64,000 bases of DNA. Source: Ferdinandcohnia sp036962685. Lineage in GTDB: Bacteria; Bacillota; Bacilli; Bacillales; Bacillaceae_L. Shown piece after piece: positions 17,599 to 27,130 of this stretch. The stretch lies in contig NZ_JBALOP010000010.1 in the NCBI RefSeq assembly GCF_036962685.1, forward strand, positions 1 to 64,000, in the 5' to 3' direction. Within the stretch, counting starts at the first letter, position 1; each line of letters opens with the position of its first letter. The position numbers and the translations under genes are program-made. Under the pieces are notes generated by a model that ran no database searches, was not told the DNA's origin, and was given only the letters and a program-made list of their open reading frames with translations.

Positions 17599-18756
17599 TT
17601 GGAGACAAGAAAAGCGTTACCGATTCTTTTTGCTGTTATGTTTTTGGTTTATGTCGGGTTTGGAATCATTATTCCTGTTATCCCCTTTTATGCAGAAGAC
17701 TTAGGTGCTTCACCAACTGAATTAGGATTACTCATGGCTGTCTATTCCTTAATGCAATTTTTATTTGCACCGATGTGGGGAAGGATTTCCGACCGAATTG
17801 GACGTAAGCCTGTTATAATGATTGGTATTTTTGGCCTTGCCGTTTCATTCTTTTTAATGGCCTTATCTACAGACTTATGGATGCTTTTTGCAGCAAGAAT
17901 CGTTGGAGGCTTCCTTTCAGCCGCAAATATGCCAACCGTTATGGCGTATGCAGCTGATATTACGTCTGAGGAAGACCGTGGCAAAGGAATGGGAATCATT
18001 GGTGCTTCGATTGGTCTAGGATTTATTTTTGGACCTGCGATTGGTGGTATTTTTTCAAAAACAGACTTACAGATGCCTTTTTACATTGCAGGAACCTTAT
18101 CCTTACTGACATTTTTCCTTGTGATGATGGTTCTTAAGGAATCATTGCCAAAAGAGGAACGACACCAATCAGATAGAAAAAGAACAGGCCTCTTAAAAGC
18201 AGTTAACGGTCCGGAATCTGTTTTGTTTTTCCTTTCTTTATTCATCACATTATCCCTTTCTGGTCTTGAGGCTACCTTTGCCTACTTTGCCGCAGAGAAA
18301 GCTGGATTAGGGACAACTGATCTTGGTTACATTTTTATGATCATGGGGCTCGCCGGAGCGATAGTCCAAGGTGGGCTAGTTGGAAGATTGACAAAACGAT
18401 TTGGTGAAGGCTTTGTGATTCAAATTGGAATTTTCGTATCAGCCTTAGGATTTTTCCTTATTTTATTTACGAAGAATTTCCTTACAGCTGCGATTTTCTT
18501 AACCATTTTTGGAGTTGGTAATGGCGTTATTCGCCCCGCGGTTTCAGCCTTATTAACAAAGCGTTCCAAGACTGGACATGGAAGTGTTACGGGATTATTG
18601 TCTTCCTTTGATTCACTTGGAAGAATCCTTGGACCTATTTTAGGTGGCTTGCTCTACACAGTCTCAGTCGGATTACCTTATATTTCAGGTATATTCCTTT
18701 CGGCTGTCGCGTATATTCTTTTTAAATTCTATACGGTGAAAACAAATAAAGGGTAG
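17599..18756 (+). CDS. MFS drug:H+ antiporter (DHA1; Bmr/NorA/TetA type)
   Basis: A 385-residue twelve-helix transporter with TTG start and GGAGTGA upstream. Motif A is clear after helix 2 (GRISDRIGRKPVIMIG) and repeated in degenerate form as GRLTKRFGEGFVIQIG in the second half. Motif C lies in helix 5 (GASIGLGFIFGPAIGG), which marks antiporters. It exports small molecules using the proton gradient; the substrate is not predictable. Confidence 0.85.
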   Translation: METRKALPILFAVMFLVYVGFGIIIPVIPFYAEDLGASPTELGLLMAVYSLMQFLFAPMWGRISDRIGRKPVIMIGIFGLAVSFFLMALSTDLWMLFAARIVGGFLSAANMPTVMAYAADITSEEDRGKGMGIIGASIGLGFIFGPAIGGIFSKTDLQMPFYIAGTLSLLTFFLVMMVLKESLPKEERHQSDRKRTGLLKAVNGPESVLFFLSLFITLSLSGLEATFAYFAAEKAGLGTTDLGYIFMIMGLAGAIVQGGLVGRLTKRFGEGFVIQIGIFVSALGFFLILFTKNFLTAAIFLTIFGVGNGVIRPAVSALLTKRSKTGHGSVTGLLSSFDSLGRILGPILGGLLYTVSVGLPYISGIFLSAVAYILFKFYTVKTNKG

Positions 18757-18773
18757 CAATTATGCTACCCTTT
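18748..18773 (+). terminator. Terminator at the end of the MFS gene
   Basis: AAAGGGTAGCA pairs with TGCTACCCTTT; the stop codon TAG lies in the left arm. Confidence 0.85.
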
Positions 18774-18807
18774 ATTCTTGTATTTCTCATCATTTTCGAG
18801 ACAAAAG

Positions 18808-18835
18808 GGACCGCAGGAACCGTCCCCTTGGTTCC
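18808..18835. repeat. Rep-C copy 1 (GGGAC...GTCCC / GGAACC palindromic element)
   Basis: On the minus strand it reads GGAACC-AAGGGGACGGTTCC-TGCGGTCCC. It starts right at the TAG stop of the ATP-grasp gene, between convergent genes. Relatives lie at 19842, 24271 and 62056. Confidence 0.6.
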
Positions 18836-19764
18836 TACAGAGCATTGCCAAGAAATTTTGCAAGCTCGAGCATTCCGTATTTGCCTGCTTTTGCTTCGGC
18901 ATCGGAATTGTAGTTTGTGTTTGTGTTAACATCATAAGTGAAAATTTCACCAGCAGCATTCTTCACAAATTCTATGCCAGCCACATCGATTTTTACTGCC
19001 TTAAGAAACGATTCATAACGTGCTATCAACTCTGCGTCAACATCTTCTGTTATTTCAAATTTAGGACGCACCTCTACCTCTTCCCCCACAGGGCAAAACA
19101 GATCGCCAATCTGACAAGCATCCGCAGGGCATAGCTCAAACCCTTCTGACGTATCAACCCTCACAGAATACACATATTTACCGCCAACAAATTCAGCTCT
19201 TGTAATATAGGATTCTGGTGATTGAATATATTCCTGAATCAGCGTAATTCCATCAACAGGCTCTTCGAATAAAGAGCTATTCACATATGCTTTCAACGAT
19301 TCCACAGTTTGAAATAATTGAACACCGAGGCCCTTACCTGCCCGATTATGCTTTGTGATAAAAGGAGTGGTCCCTAGTTTTTCGGCAGCTTCAATGATTT
19401 GCTCGCGCCCGACTGCCCCAATCGTTTTTGGAGTGCGAATTCCATTTGCCTCTAGTGCAGTGTATTGTTTTATTTTACTAAGCTCTAAACGTAAAGCATT
19501 GCTCCCATTAAAAACAGTACGATTATGGAATTCGAGCCAATCTAAAATCCCACCGGTTAACTCGGGAGCAAATCGGTGGTCCCTTGTGTGAGAGGAGGCA
19601 CTCATTCGATTGTAAAACACTCCCTCTGGTGGCTCAGACGTTAAATCAATAATGCCCTTATCAAGATGCCAGGCCTCATATGGAAGCTGCAACTCATCTA
19701 ATCGTTTAGTTAAATGAACAGTCCACTCTTCATTTTCATGGATGATATATATTTTTTTAGACAT
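18835..19764 (-). CDS. ATP-grasp ligase (RimK-like / glutamate-ligase-like)
   Basis: A 309-residue protein; AGGAGG precedes the ATG at 19764. The ATP-grasp fold is visible: KIKQYTALEANGIRTPKTIG (substrate-lid lead-in), FITKHNRAGKGLGVQLF (ATP-binding loop), LIQEYIQSPESYITRAEFVGG, and metal-binding TYDVNTNTNYNSDAE near residue 285. Such enzymes join a carboxylate to an amine with ATP. The two substrates are unknown. Its last codon and stop adjoin Rep-C copy 1. Confidence 0.75.
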   Translation of the reverse strand: MSKKIYIIHENEEWTVHLTKRLDELQLPYEAWHLDKGIIDLTSEPPEGVFYNRMSASSHTRDHRFAPELTGGILDWLEFHNRTVFNGSNALRLELSKIKQYTALEANGIRTPKTIGAVGREQIIEAAEKLGTTPFITKHNRAGKGLGVQLFQTVESLKAYVNSSLFEEPVDGITLIQEYIQSPESYITRAEFVGGKYVYSVRVDTSEGFELCPADACQIGDLFCPVGEEVEVRPKFEITEDVDAELIARYESFLKAVKIDVAGIEFVKNAAGEIFTYDVNTNTNYNSDAEAKAGKYGMLELAKFLGNAL

Positions 19765-19841
19765 AATACGCCTCCTAATCCCCATTAATCTTATATGTAT
19801 TATCTTATTTGAATCCGTAAAGAAGTGCAAACAAAAAACAC

Positions 19842-19869
19842 GGGACAGGGGGACATGTCCCTCGTCCCA
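19842..19869. repeat. Rep-C copy 2
   Basis: GGGAC-AGGGGGACATGTCCCTC-GTCCC: a nested inverted repeat with the perfect core GGGACATGTCCC. Unlike the other copies, it lies between divergent genes, upstream of glutamate dehydrogenase. Confidence 0.6.
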
Positions 19870-19932
19870 CCCCCAAATCTACCCACGTAAACATATGATA
19901 GGACATAAGACTTGTCCACATGTTACAATTTT

Positions 19933-19950
19933 AATAGAAGCGCTTTCAAA
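19933..19950 (-). promoter_or_regulatory. cre-like site just upstream of glutamate dehydrogenase
   Basis: On the minus strand TTTGAAAGCGCTTCTATT fits the CcpA consensus with two mismatches. It ends four bases before the gene's ribosome site, a position suited to blocking transcription. CcpA repression of rocG-type dehydrogenases is known in Bacillus subtilis. Confidence 0.45.
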
Positions 19951-19967
19951 CATAAGGAGGAATGAAA

Positions 19968-21344
19968 TTGAATAAAACAAAGCAAATTGTCCAAAAATCA
20001 TTAGACGCTTTAATGGAGGATGACACATTTATTCCTGAATTAACAGGGGAAACCCGGGAGCAAGCTTTTACCTCATTAGCCTCAATACTTTCGACTCCGA
20101 ATCATGTACATAAGTCTTTTTTAAGAATCCCATTAGAAAATGGTCAGGTGGTTCGAATTCCAGCCTACCGCGTACAGCATAATAATGCATTAGGTCCTTA
20201 TAAGGGGGGGATCCGATTCCACGAAACCGTTAATGAGGATGAAGTCATTAATCTCGCATCCTTGATGACTTTAAAAAATGCGCTCCATGATGTTCCTTTT
20301 GGGGGTGGAAAAGGCGGTCTCGTTGTCAATCCTAGAACACTTTCTGAAAAAGAACTTCATCTGATTTGTCAAAAATACGTTCGTTATTTTGCCGACAGTC
20401 TTGGCCCAGATAAAGATATTCCAGCACCTGATGTGGGTTCAGGTGAACGTGAGATGGACTGGATGATGGCTGAATATAAAAGTATTCGTCCTGGTACACC
20501 TTATCGAGGTAGTTTTACCGGAAAGAGCGTGGTCAACGGTGGTTCTTTAGGAAGACGTGAAGCAACTGGAAAAGGTGTCTATTTTACATTCCGTTATTTG
20601 TTTCACGATTTTTTTCAAAACCAAAAAAGCTTTCTCACTAATTCCGATAATACCTTCGCAAAGGCAATTACAGAATTTGAAAATAAACCAATGAAGCTTG
20701 CTGTCCAGGGCTTTGGAAATGTGGGTTCGGTGGCAGCTTTGGAAGCACATCAGTGTTCTTATCTGCAAAATAAAGTTGTGGCGGTTAGCGACAGGAATGT
20801 CACTTTATTTAACGAGGACGGTTTAAATATTCCATCCCTCGTAAAATTTACAAAAGGAAACATGGGAGATCTTCCTGTATCAGATGAGGAGTTGGCTGTC
20901 GCAGGAGTAAAGGCAGAAATTCTGGATAGAGAAGCAATTCTATACCTTGATGTGGATGGTCTTATCCTGGCTGCTTTAGAGGATCAAATTCGGACAGATA
21001 ATATGGAGAAAATTAAAGCCCCGATTATTGTCGAGGGTGCGAACGCCCCGATTACTAAGGATGCCGACGACTTCTTGAGTAAAAAAGGTGTCCTCATTAT
21101 TCCAGACATTCTTGCAAATGCTGGTGGGGTTATCGTATCCTACTTGGAGTGGCTACAGGGACGTGAAACACAGTTTTACACTGAGGAAGAAGTATTTAGT
21201 CAGTTGTTTAAGAAAATGCAAGGGACACTAGACGCGATTTTACCTGCATTATTTGGTGATTCCTTCACATTAAGACAAAATTGCTATATTCATTCCGTGA
21301 TGAGACTTTCGACTGTCTTACATCGCCAGGGAAAATTGTATTAA
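19968..21344 (+). CDS. Glu/Leu/Phe/Val-type dehydrogenase, probably glutamate dehydrogenase
   Basis: About 458 residues; interconverts glutamate and 2-oxoglutarate with NAD(P). The catalytic block has PYKGGIRFH and DVPFGGGKGGL; the cofactor fold has LAVQGFGNVGSVAA, and INEGANAPIT-type residues appear as VEGANAPITKDAD. It is about 30 residues longer than RocG/GudB, with an insert near 205-235 just before the Rossmann fold. The TTG at 19968 is the likely start: AAGGAGG lies seven bases before it, while the ATG at 19962 is only one base from it. A cre-like site lies upstream. Confidence 0.88.
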   Translation: MNKTKQIVQKSLDALMEDDTFIPELTGETREQAFTSLASILSTPNHVHKSFLRIPLENGQVVRIPAYRVQHNNALGPYKGGIRFHETVNEDEVINLASLMTLKNALHDVPFGGGKGGLVVNPRTLSEKELHLICQKYVRYFADSLGPDKDIPAPDVGSGEREMDWMMAEYKSIRPGTPYRGSFTGKSVVNGGSLGRREATGKGVYFTFRYLFHDFFQNQKSFLTNSDNTFAKAITEFENKPMKLAVQGFGNVGSVAALEAHQCSYLQNKVVAVSDRNVTLFNEDGLNIPSLVKFTKGNMGDLPVSDEELAVAGVKAEILDREAILYLDVDGLILAALEDQIRTDNMEKIKAPIIVEGANAPITKDADDFLSKKGVLIIPDILANAGGVIVSYLEWLQGRETQFYTEEEVFSQLFKKMQGTLDAILPALFGDSFTLRQNCYIHSVMRLSTVLHRQGKLY

Positions 21345-21352
21345 GTATAGTT

Positions 21353-21382
21353 AAAGCGGCAGCCTGAGCTGCCGCTTTTTTT
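21353..21382 (+). terminator. Terminator after glutamate dehydrogenase
   Basis: AAAGCGGCAG pairs with CTGCCGCTTT and is followed by a T-run. Confidence 0.92.
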
Positions 21383-21417
21383 ATGAAAGACTTTTCGTGG
21401 TTGTTAATCTTGCTGAA

Positions 21418-21640
21418 CGTCCCTCATCGGACCTATGAAGAACTTTTCCAACCTATTATTCTTGCTATTTGGTCTTCATTCGCCTTATGAAGAACTTTTC
21501 CAACCTATTATTCTTGCTAAATGGTCTTCATTCACCTTATGAAGAACTTTTCCAACTATCATTCTTGCTAAATGGTCTTCATCCGCCTTATGAAGAACCT
21601 TTCTAACCTATTATTCTTGCTAAATGGTCACATTTCCGAG
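21418..21640. repeat. Five-unit 52-bp array (GGTCTTCAT...ATGAAGAAC core)
   Basis: The GGTCTTCAT position recurs at 21418 (diverged), 21471, 21523, 21574 and 21626 (diverged): intervals 53, 52, 51, 52. Each unit contains a TCTTCAT/ATGAAGA dyad and TTTTCCAACCTATTATTC. It lies between convergent 3' ends (glutamate dehydrogenase and the DUF2207 gene). The same core occurs at 56228. Confidence 0.9.
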
Positions 21641-21670
21641 CTCAAGCCCAAGGAACCCTACTAGCGCCAA

Positions 21671-23377
21671 CTAAAAAGCTCCAGATCCGCCTCCGCCGCC
21701 ACCGGTTCCACCACCACCACTGCTGCTCGTACTGCTGCCGGTTCCAATGGATTCATTTGCGAATTCAAAATGTGCAGAGGCGTCAGGTCCGACATGCCCA
21801 AATGAATATATAGAATATGGATAAAAGCCTGAACTCTCGTAGTAATAAGGTTTGTTAAGTGCGTATATCAGATCCTCATTCTGCTTCATCATCCCTTTGT
21901 CTCCCACGCCAAGCCCGTAAATATAGGCACGCATCTGGTCATCCTCAGACCAATTTTTCCACTCATCCGGTGACAAAGCCTTGTAACTCTCTTTAAACAT
22001 CAACCACTCATGGAAAACCCTTAATCCCTTCTTATTTTTCGGGCGGTAGGTGATTAAGTAAACAATGATTCCGCCAAACAAAATCAACGTTAATACAAAC
22101 CATACAAATAAATCATACATCGGGAACAAGAATAAAAATGGAACTAGCACGATGCTTAATAATCCCAGAAATAATTTGAACTTTGACTTATCATCATAGA
22201 ATTGGTGCCCCTTCACCTCATTCCGGACAGCCTCTCCCCATCTCATTTGGAAGCCTGAGTATTTTTCGGAGTTCTTCTTTTTTATTGAATAGATTTCTAA
22301 ATCTGAAAAGCTAAATTCGCCATCTTGACCGATTTTATTAAATAACCACTCAATTAAAATTTTCTCATGTGGCAACGCCATGTTCTGATTTTCGAGCTGA
22401 AATCTCTCCTCTGAAACATGCTTCACCATCTTCTTCCTCACTAAATCCAATAACGCGGCAGCCATCCATGGTCCTTGCTGAATCAAGTTACGGTTCGTAT
22501 AGGATATGGTTGCCGGCAAGCTCAACTCCTGCTTTGGAAGTGCACCAGGGTTTGCCATTTCCCGTTTTACCGCTGCAAGCTTTGCCCTGCCCTCCATTCG
22601 ATTTCGAATCATCAACATCAAAAAGACCAACGTAAAAATCGGAACTAGGAATATCGCTACTTTCGAAAGCACTTCTTTCGTCTCCGCTCTTTCCTGGGCT
22701 TTTACGAGCAGCTCATTTTTATCATTTAAAATATCCTCTTTCATTGGCTTATCAGCCGTTACATAGTTGGCTCCTGAAAATAATGAAACGTCATATGCAA
22801 CGCGAATATCTCCGTTTGTCTCACTTAGGACTTCACCGAAACGATACACAACCGATCCGTCCGATTGCACAGCCTCCGTTTGAAATGCCTGATCATACCC
22901 AAACGCCATCACATCACTACTTGTTGGTTGAGGTGGGTAAACCGTGATGACTAGATTTTCATAAGTTGATTCATTCCTGTTATCAAAAAATGGCCAATAA
23001 AATTGTGCTACATCCTGATAGATTTCTATTCCACTTTCAATGGTGTAAGTAAGTGTGACTGTAATTGTCTCGTCACTCCCCTTACGATGGATTTTATAGA
23101 GCTCATCTTCCTTTTCGACACGTAGCTTTTCACCATTTTCATTAGCGGAAAAATCCTTAATCGAACTTCCCTTCTTTGGGATGATGGTTCTTGTTATTCC
23201 GTTAAACTCTCAGTCGAATTCATATGTATGGGTTTCAGTTATGTTAACAGTACCGTCATTTTGCAAATGAGCGTCTATCTTCACATCATTAATCCAGTAG
23301 TCTACCGCAAATCCTTGAATTGGAAAGATAACTAAAAATACAAGTAAAAAAATGAAGCCTCCAAATTTCGCACGCAT
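21671..23377 (-). pseudogene. DUF2207 membrane protein gene interrupted by one in-frame TGA
   Basis: One reading frame runs from the ATG at 23375-23377 (GAAGGAGGG upstream) to 21671, broken only by TGA at 23210-23212. Upstream of it are a signal peptide and the start of the DUF2207 domain (TVNITETHTYEFD); it resumes as EFNGITRTIIPKKGSS in the same frame. Relatives have Gly here, so GGA to TGA is the simplest change. Downstream are the rest of DUF2207, a helix near residue 240, a cytoplasmic region, two helices, and a Gly/Ser-rich tail ending GGGSGAF. Sequencing error is an alternative. Confidence 0.85.
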
Positions 23378-23473
23378 AACCGTTCCCTCCTTCGCACTAA
23401 CTAATACGAATAAACACGCCAACAGGTTTCAAACTAAAACAATGATATACTATTTTAAAAAAGGAGAATATCA

Positions 23474-24262
23474 ATGCCAGATATAAAAATTGTCTTTCTT
23501 GATATAGATGGAACGATTTTACGACCAGATGATACCATTGAAGAAACAACAACAAACGCAGTTGCCCAGCTTAAGGAAAAAGGGATTGAGGTGTTTCTAG
23601 CAACCGGTAGACCGCTTCACGAAATTACGGATATTGGTGATGAACTTTCGATTACATCCTACATCGCTTATAACGGGGCTTTTGCCATTCATCGCGGTGA
23701 AACTCTCTTTAATGAACCACTTCCCCCGAGCTTAGTCGATAGCCTATTAAAAACGGCAAAGGAAAATAATTATGATATTGTCCTGTACACTAAAAATAAA
23801 AATATATTCACTAGCATGGAATCAGAGATTGTAAAAGACTTCATAAAGACTTTCCATCTAAAAAAGAATGAGCTGTATGACGACCAGAACAAAGTAGAAA
23901 TTTTGGGTTCAACAATCATTACAAACCAGGAGCATGCCGAGAAAAAATTTGAACATATTAATGATATTCATCTCTCGTCTGTAAATGTGGAAGGCATGAA
24001 AAACTGTCGCGATGTCATTCGTGACAAGGTCAACAAGGGGGTTGCTGTAAAAGCTGTGTTAGCTGAACTCCAACTTTCGCCTGAACAGGCAGCTGCCTTT
24101 GGGGATGGCATGAATGATAAAGAAATGCTTTCGGCAGTTGGTTCGGGTTTTGCAATGGGGAACGCCAATCCTGATTTATATTCCTATGCAAAATACAAAA
24201 CCACGGATGTCGAGAATTCCGGAGTGTTCAACGGATTAAAAACAATTGGACTAATTGAATAA
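23474..24262 (+). CDS. HAD-superfamily Cof-type phosphatase
   Basis: A 262-residue cytosolic phosphatase. Motif I is FLDIDGTIL (nucleophile Asp near 10), motif II ATGRP, and motif IV FGDGMNDKEML, with a C2-type cap between them. Cof/YwpJ-type enzymes dephosphorylate small sugar phosphates, flavin precursors or nucleotides; the specific substrate cannot be told. AAGGAG precedes the ATG. Confidence 0.87.
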   Translation: MPDIKIVFLDIDGTILRPDDTIEETTTNAVAQLKEKGIEVFLATGRPLHEITDIGDELSITSYIAYNGAFAIHRGETLFNEPLPPSLVDSLLKTAKENNYDIVLYTKNKNIFTSMESEIVKDFIKTFHLKKNELYDDQNKVEILGSTIITNQEHAEKKFEHINDIHLSSVNVEGMKNCRDVIRDKVNKGVAVKAVLAELQLSPEQAAAFGDGMNDKEMLSAVGSGFAMGNANPDLYSYAKYKTTDVENSGVFNGLKTIGLIE

Positions 24263-24270
24263 TATGGCAC

Positions 24271-24294
24271 AAAGGGACAGGTTCTGTCCCTTTA
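24271..24294. repeat. Rep-C copy 3, also a terminator hairpin
   Basis: AAAGGGACAG-GTT-CTGTCCCTTT is a ten-bp perfect stem nine bases after the HAD stop, between convergent genes. It probably ends transcription from at least one side. Confidence 0.7.
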
Positions 24295-24321
24295 AAAATA
24301 CGGTTTGCAGGAATGGCCCAC

Positions 24322-24834
24322 TTATTCGTTATGTACCGCAATCATTTCGGCTGCCTCTTCAGTTTCCCAGCCTTTGCATACATCGACCCAGCTCTTTGCT
24401 TCAGAATACTGGAATAGCTCATCACAGGTTAATTCGATCGCAGAGTTGATACTGCCACACGCAGGAAAGACGGTTGTAAAACGTTTCATAGATTCATCTA
24501 AATAAATGTCAAGATTGTTGGCAAGTCCAAACGGACACACTCCGCCTATCACATGTCCAGTTTGCTCGACTACTTCTTCTGCAGACAGCATCCTTGCCTT
24601 AAACCCAAAGGTATGACGGAATTTTTTATTATCAATCTTCGCATCTCCCGCTGCCACCACTAAAATCGCTGTATCTCCTTCTCCGCGGAAGGATAGTGTC
24701 TTCGCAATCCGTTCGGGAGCGACACCGATTGTTTCAGCAGCTTGATCAACCGTTGCACTCACTGTATCAAACTCCATTACATCCTTTTCTCGATTCCATT
24801 TTTTAAAATGCTCTTTTACACTCTCAAGTGACAT
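24322..24834 (-). CDS. YbaK/ProX-type aminoacyl-tRNA deacylase
   Basis: A 170-residue single-domain protein of the YbaK/EbsC family, which removes mischarged amino acids (typically Cys or Ala) from tRNA-Pro. Family features: IAKTLSFRGEGDTAILVVAAGD with the key Lys, DNKKFRHTFGFKARML, and GHVIGGVCPFGL. The ATG at 24832-24834 is used because AAAGG directly abuts the ATG nine bases earlier. Confidence 0.85.
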   Translation of the reverse strand: MSLESVKEHFKKWNREKDVMEFDTVSATVDQAAETIGVAPERIAKTLSFRGEGDTAILVVAAGDAKIDNKKFRHTFGFKARMLSAEEVVEQTGHVIGGVCPFGLANNLDIYLDESMKRFTTVFPACGSINSAIELTCDELFQYSEAKSWVDVCKGWETEEAAEMIAVHNE

Positions 24835-24950
24835 ATTGCTCATCCTTTCTTCGAAGTTTATTCTCTTAATTTAGCACAAAATTTGAAAAAGTCATAAAAA
24901 ATAGACTTGTACATCCTATTGATGATAAACCGGTACAAACCTTATACTTA

Positions 24951-24978
24951 TTGACAAAAATTTGAAAGTTAATACTTT
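24951..24978 (+). promoter_or_regulatory. Candidate promoter of the CBS-GGDEF gene
   Basis: TTGACA at 24951-24956 and TACTTT at 24973-24978 with 16 bases between. The -35 is perfect and the -10 poor; the leader would be about 130 bases. The other bases between 24844 and 25115 are AT-rich without recognisable sites. Confidence 0.35.
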
Positions 24979-25115
24979 ATTTACAAAACATTAACGTTGT
25001 TACATTAAATTATTAATAGGAGACTGATAATCTATTTATAGGTAATTGGTATTATTTCTCTATTCCTATTTGGGTTTACACCTTGAAAAAATAATCGTAT
25101 AGGAGATGACTGTCT

Positions 25116-26102
25116 ATGGACATTGTGATAGGAGAAATAGCAAAAGAGAGTTTCATAGTGTCTCCTTCAACAAAATGTGAGGAAGTATATACGATATTTG
25201 AAAAAGAGACTGCCATTGAGGGAATCGTTGTTTGCTCGGACCGACAACCAGTAGGGCTCGTCATGAAAACACATTTCTTTCAAAGACTCTCCATCAAATA
25301 TGGATTTGACCTTTTTATGAAACGAACGATTGATCTAGTCATGGATCAGGAAATTTTAATTGTGGATTATAGTTTATCTTTAACGGAAGTAAGTTCTCTT
25401 GCAATGAATCGGACATTAGAGCATTTATATGATGTCGTAATTGTAACAAAGGAAAATACCTTATTTGGAACCGTTAGTATTCGTGAACTCATTATGAAGC
25501 TTGCGGAAATTCAGATAAGAAATGCACGCTACTCTAACCCATTAACCGGATTGCCTGGTAACAATGTAATTAAAGAAACATTGCAAGATGTCCTAACATA
25601 TAAAAGGTTTAGTGTGTTATATATCGATATTGATTCCTTTAAAGCCTTTAACGATACATACGGATTTTCCAAGGGAGACGAATTAATTAAAGAAACAGCG
25701 ATGATCCTTACTGAAGCCATCATGACTACCGAAAATGAACCCTCCTTTATTGGACATATTGGCGGGGACGATTTTATTGCAACGATTCCACATCATGACT
25801 ATCAACCCATATGCGAAAGCATTATTGCAGGCTTTACTAAATCACTAAAGATTTTCTATTCACAGGACGATCTTTTAAAAGGGTATATATCTGGGGTAAG
25901 CAGGCAAGGTGTCTTCGATAAATTACCTTTGGCAAGTATCTCAATTGCAGTCATTCAAAATAGCAAAAGACCTTTTACAACACTTGAACAATTAAGCTTC
26001 GAATCAGCAAAGGTAAAAAGCTACTGCAAAACAATAAAACATAGCATCTATCTTACATTAGACGATTTTGAAGAGGAATCAAAAAAGAAGACTCTTGTTT
26101 AA
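25116..26102 (+). CDS. CBS-pair diguanylate cyclase (GGDEF protein)
   Basis: A 328-residue cytosolic protein. Residues about 10-135 form a CBS pair, which usually senses adenine nucleotides. A GGDEF domain (about 145-320) follows, with NPLTGLPGN, the metal-binding YIDIDSFKAFND and the active loop written GGDDF. The Asp at position four keeps an acidic metal ligand, so activity is possible but not certain. No RxxD inhibitory site precedes the loop. It should make cyclic di-GMP from GTP. The EAL gene converges from the other side. Confidence 0.85.
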   Translation: MDIVIGEIAKESFIVSPSTKCEEVYTIFEKETAIEGIVVCSDRQPVGLVMKTHFFQRLSIKYGFDLFMKRTIDLVMDQEILIVDYSLSLTEVSSLAMNRTLEHLYDVVIVTKENTLFGTVSIRELIMKLAEIQIRNARYSNPLTGLPGNNVIKETLQDVLTYKRFSVLYIDIDSFKAFNDTYGFSKGDELIKETAMILTEAIMTTENEPSFIGHIGGDDFIATIPHHDYQPICESIIAGFTKSLKIFYSQDDLLKGYISGVSRQGVFDKLPLASISIAVIQNSKRPFTTLEQLSFESAKVKSYCKTIKHSIYLTLDDFEEESKKKTLV

Positions 26103-26120
26103 AACAAGGGCCTTCTCTTT
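26086..26120. terminator. Shared bidirectional terminator of the GGDEF and EAL genes
   Basis: AGAAGACTCTTGTTT pairs with AAACAAGGGCCTTCT. It has a T-rich tail on the plus side and an A-run on the other, overlapping both stop codons. Confidence 0.8.
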
Positions 26121-26992
26121 TATAAAGTTAACGCTAATTGATGATGCATATTTACTTTAGGCATACTTCCTTGGTGCAGCTCAGGCATGGGTCTGCCAAG
26201 TGCAAAACCCTGCCCCATATGCACACCTATACTTCTCAAAAACTCAAGCTCATCATCTGTTTCAATGCCTTCAGCGATAATTTTTGTCCCTACCTGCATC
26301 GCATATTTTACCAAAAGCTTAACAAGATGCTGGTTTTCTAGATGACAGTGAATATTCCGTATAAGTGACTTATCAAGCTTAATAAATTCAGGCTTAAGGT
26401 ATACAAGTGTCTGTAGACTATTATATCCAGTCCCCGCATCATCAACTGCGATTCGAAAGCCTTGCTGTCGATAATGCTCAATTAATTCTTTAAATTGATT
26501 ATAATTGATAACAGACTGCTTTTCTGTTAACTCTAATACGATTTGGTTTGGGGATAGATGATGTTTTTCAAGCAATTCCATCGTGATTCCGCTCCGCCAA
26601 CATGGATCTGCCAACACCTGTGTTTGAATGTTAAGAAACACAAGCGGATTCTTACACTCACTTTGTTTTTTCACCTGCTCTGCAAATCGTTCAATCGAAA
26701 GATTTCGTAAAAACTGTTCTACCATAACTACGTAAGAGCTTTCCCCAACATAGTCATAAAAGGTTTCAGTTGTTGGAAAGTGCACTGTACTTTCAGGTCT
26801 ATTCAATATTTCAAAGCCTTCAGTTGAGCCTTCCTCAAGTGAGAGTATTGGTTGAAACATCGTTTTTACTTTTGATTTATGCATGAGAACCTTAAGTTCT
26901 TCGTCCCGTTTGTATTCTTGGTATAATATGGCCCTTTTCTTTTTTAAAAAAGCAATAAATTGTATGATATTACGTAAATGATTTGTCTTCAT
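26120..26992 (-). CDS. EAL-domain cyclic-di-GMP phosphodiesterase
   Basis: A 290-residue protein with a short N-terminal helix and one EAL domain. All catalytic landmarks are present: EGFEILNR (the EAL Glu), FLNIQ, VLELTEK, AVDDAGTGYNSL (the DDFGTG motif), KLDKSLIR, IIAEGIET and MGQGFALGRP. It should be able to cut cyclic di-GMP to pGpG. It has no membrane or sensory domain, so control is probably through expression or partners. It forms a make/break pair with the convergent CBS-GGDEF gene. Confidence 0.9.
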   Translation of the reverse strand: MKTNHLRNIIQFIAFLKKKRAILYQEYKRDEELKVLMHKSKVKTMFQPILSLEEGSTEGFEILNRPESTVHFPTTETFYDYVGESSYVVMVEQFLRNLSIERFAEQVKKQSECKNPLVFLNIQTQVLADPCWRSGITMELLEKHHLSPNQIVLELTEKQSVINYNQFKELIEHYRQQGFRIAVDDAGTGYNSLQTLVYLKPEFIKLDKSLIRNIHCHLENQHLVKLLVKYAMQVGTKIIAEGIETDDELEFLRSIGVHMGQGFALGRPMPELHQGSMPKVNMHHQLALTL

Positions 26993-27130
26993 GGGCTCCT
27001 ACCTTTTGTACAAAATTAACATGATGTGTCTACCTTTATTATAAAGTGTGAGCTTTCTTTGGAACGATAAGATTATGTAAAGTTTTTGTAAAGGAAAAAA
27101 GGCTTGGAGATTTCCCCAAGCCTCAATATA

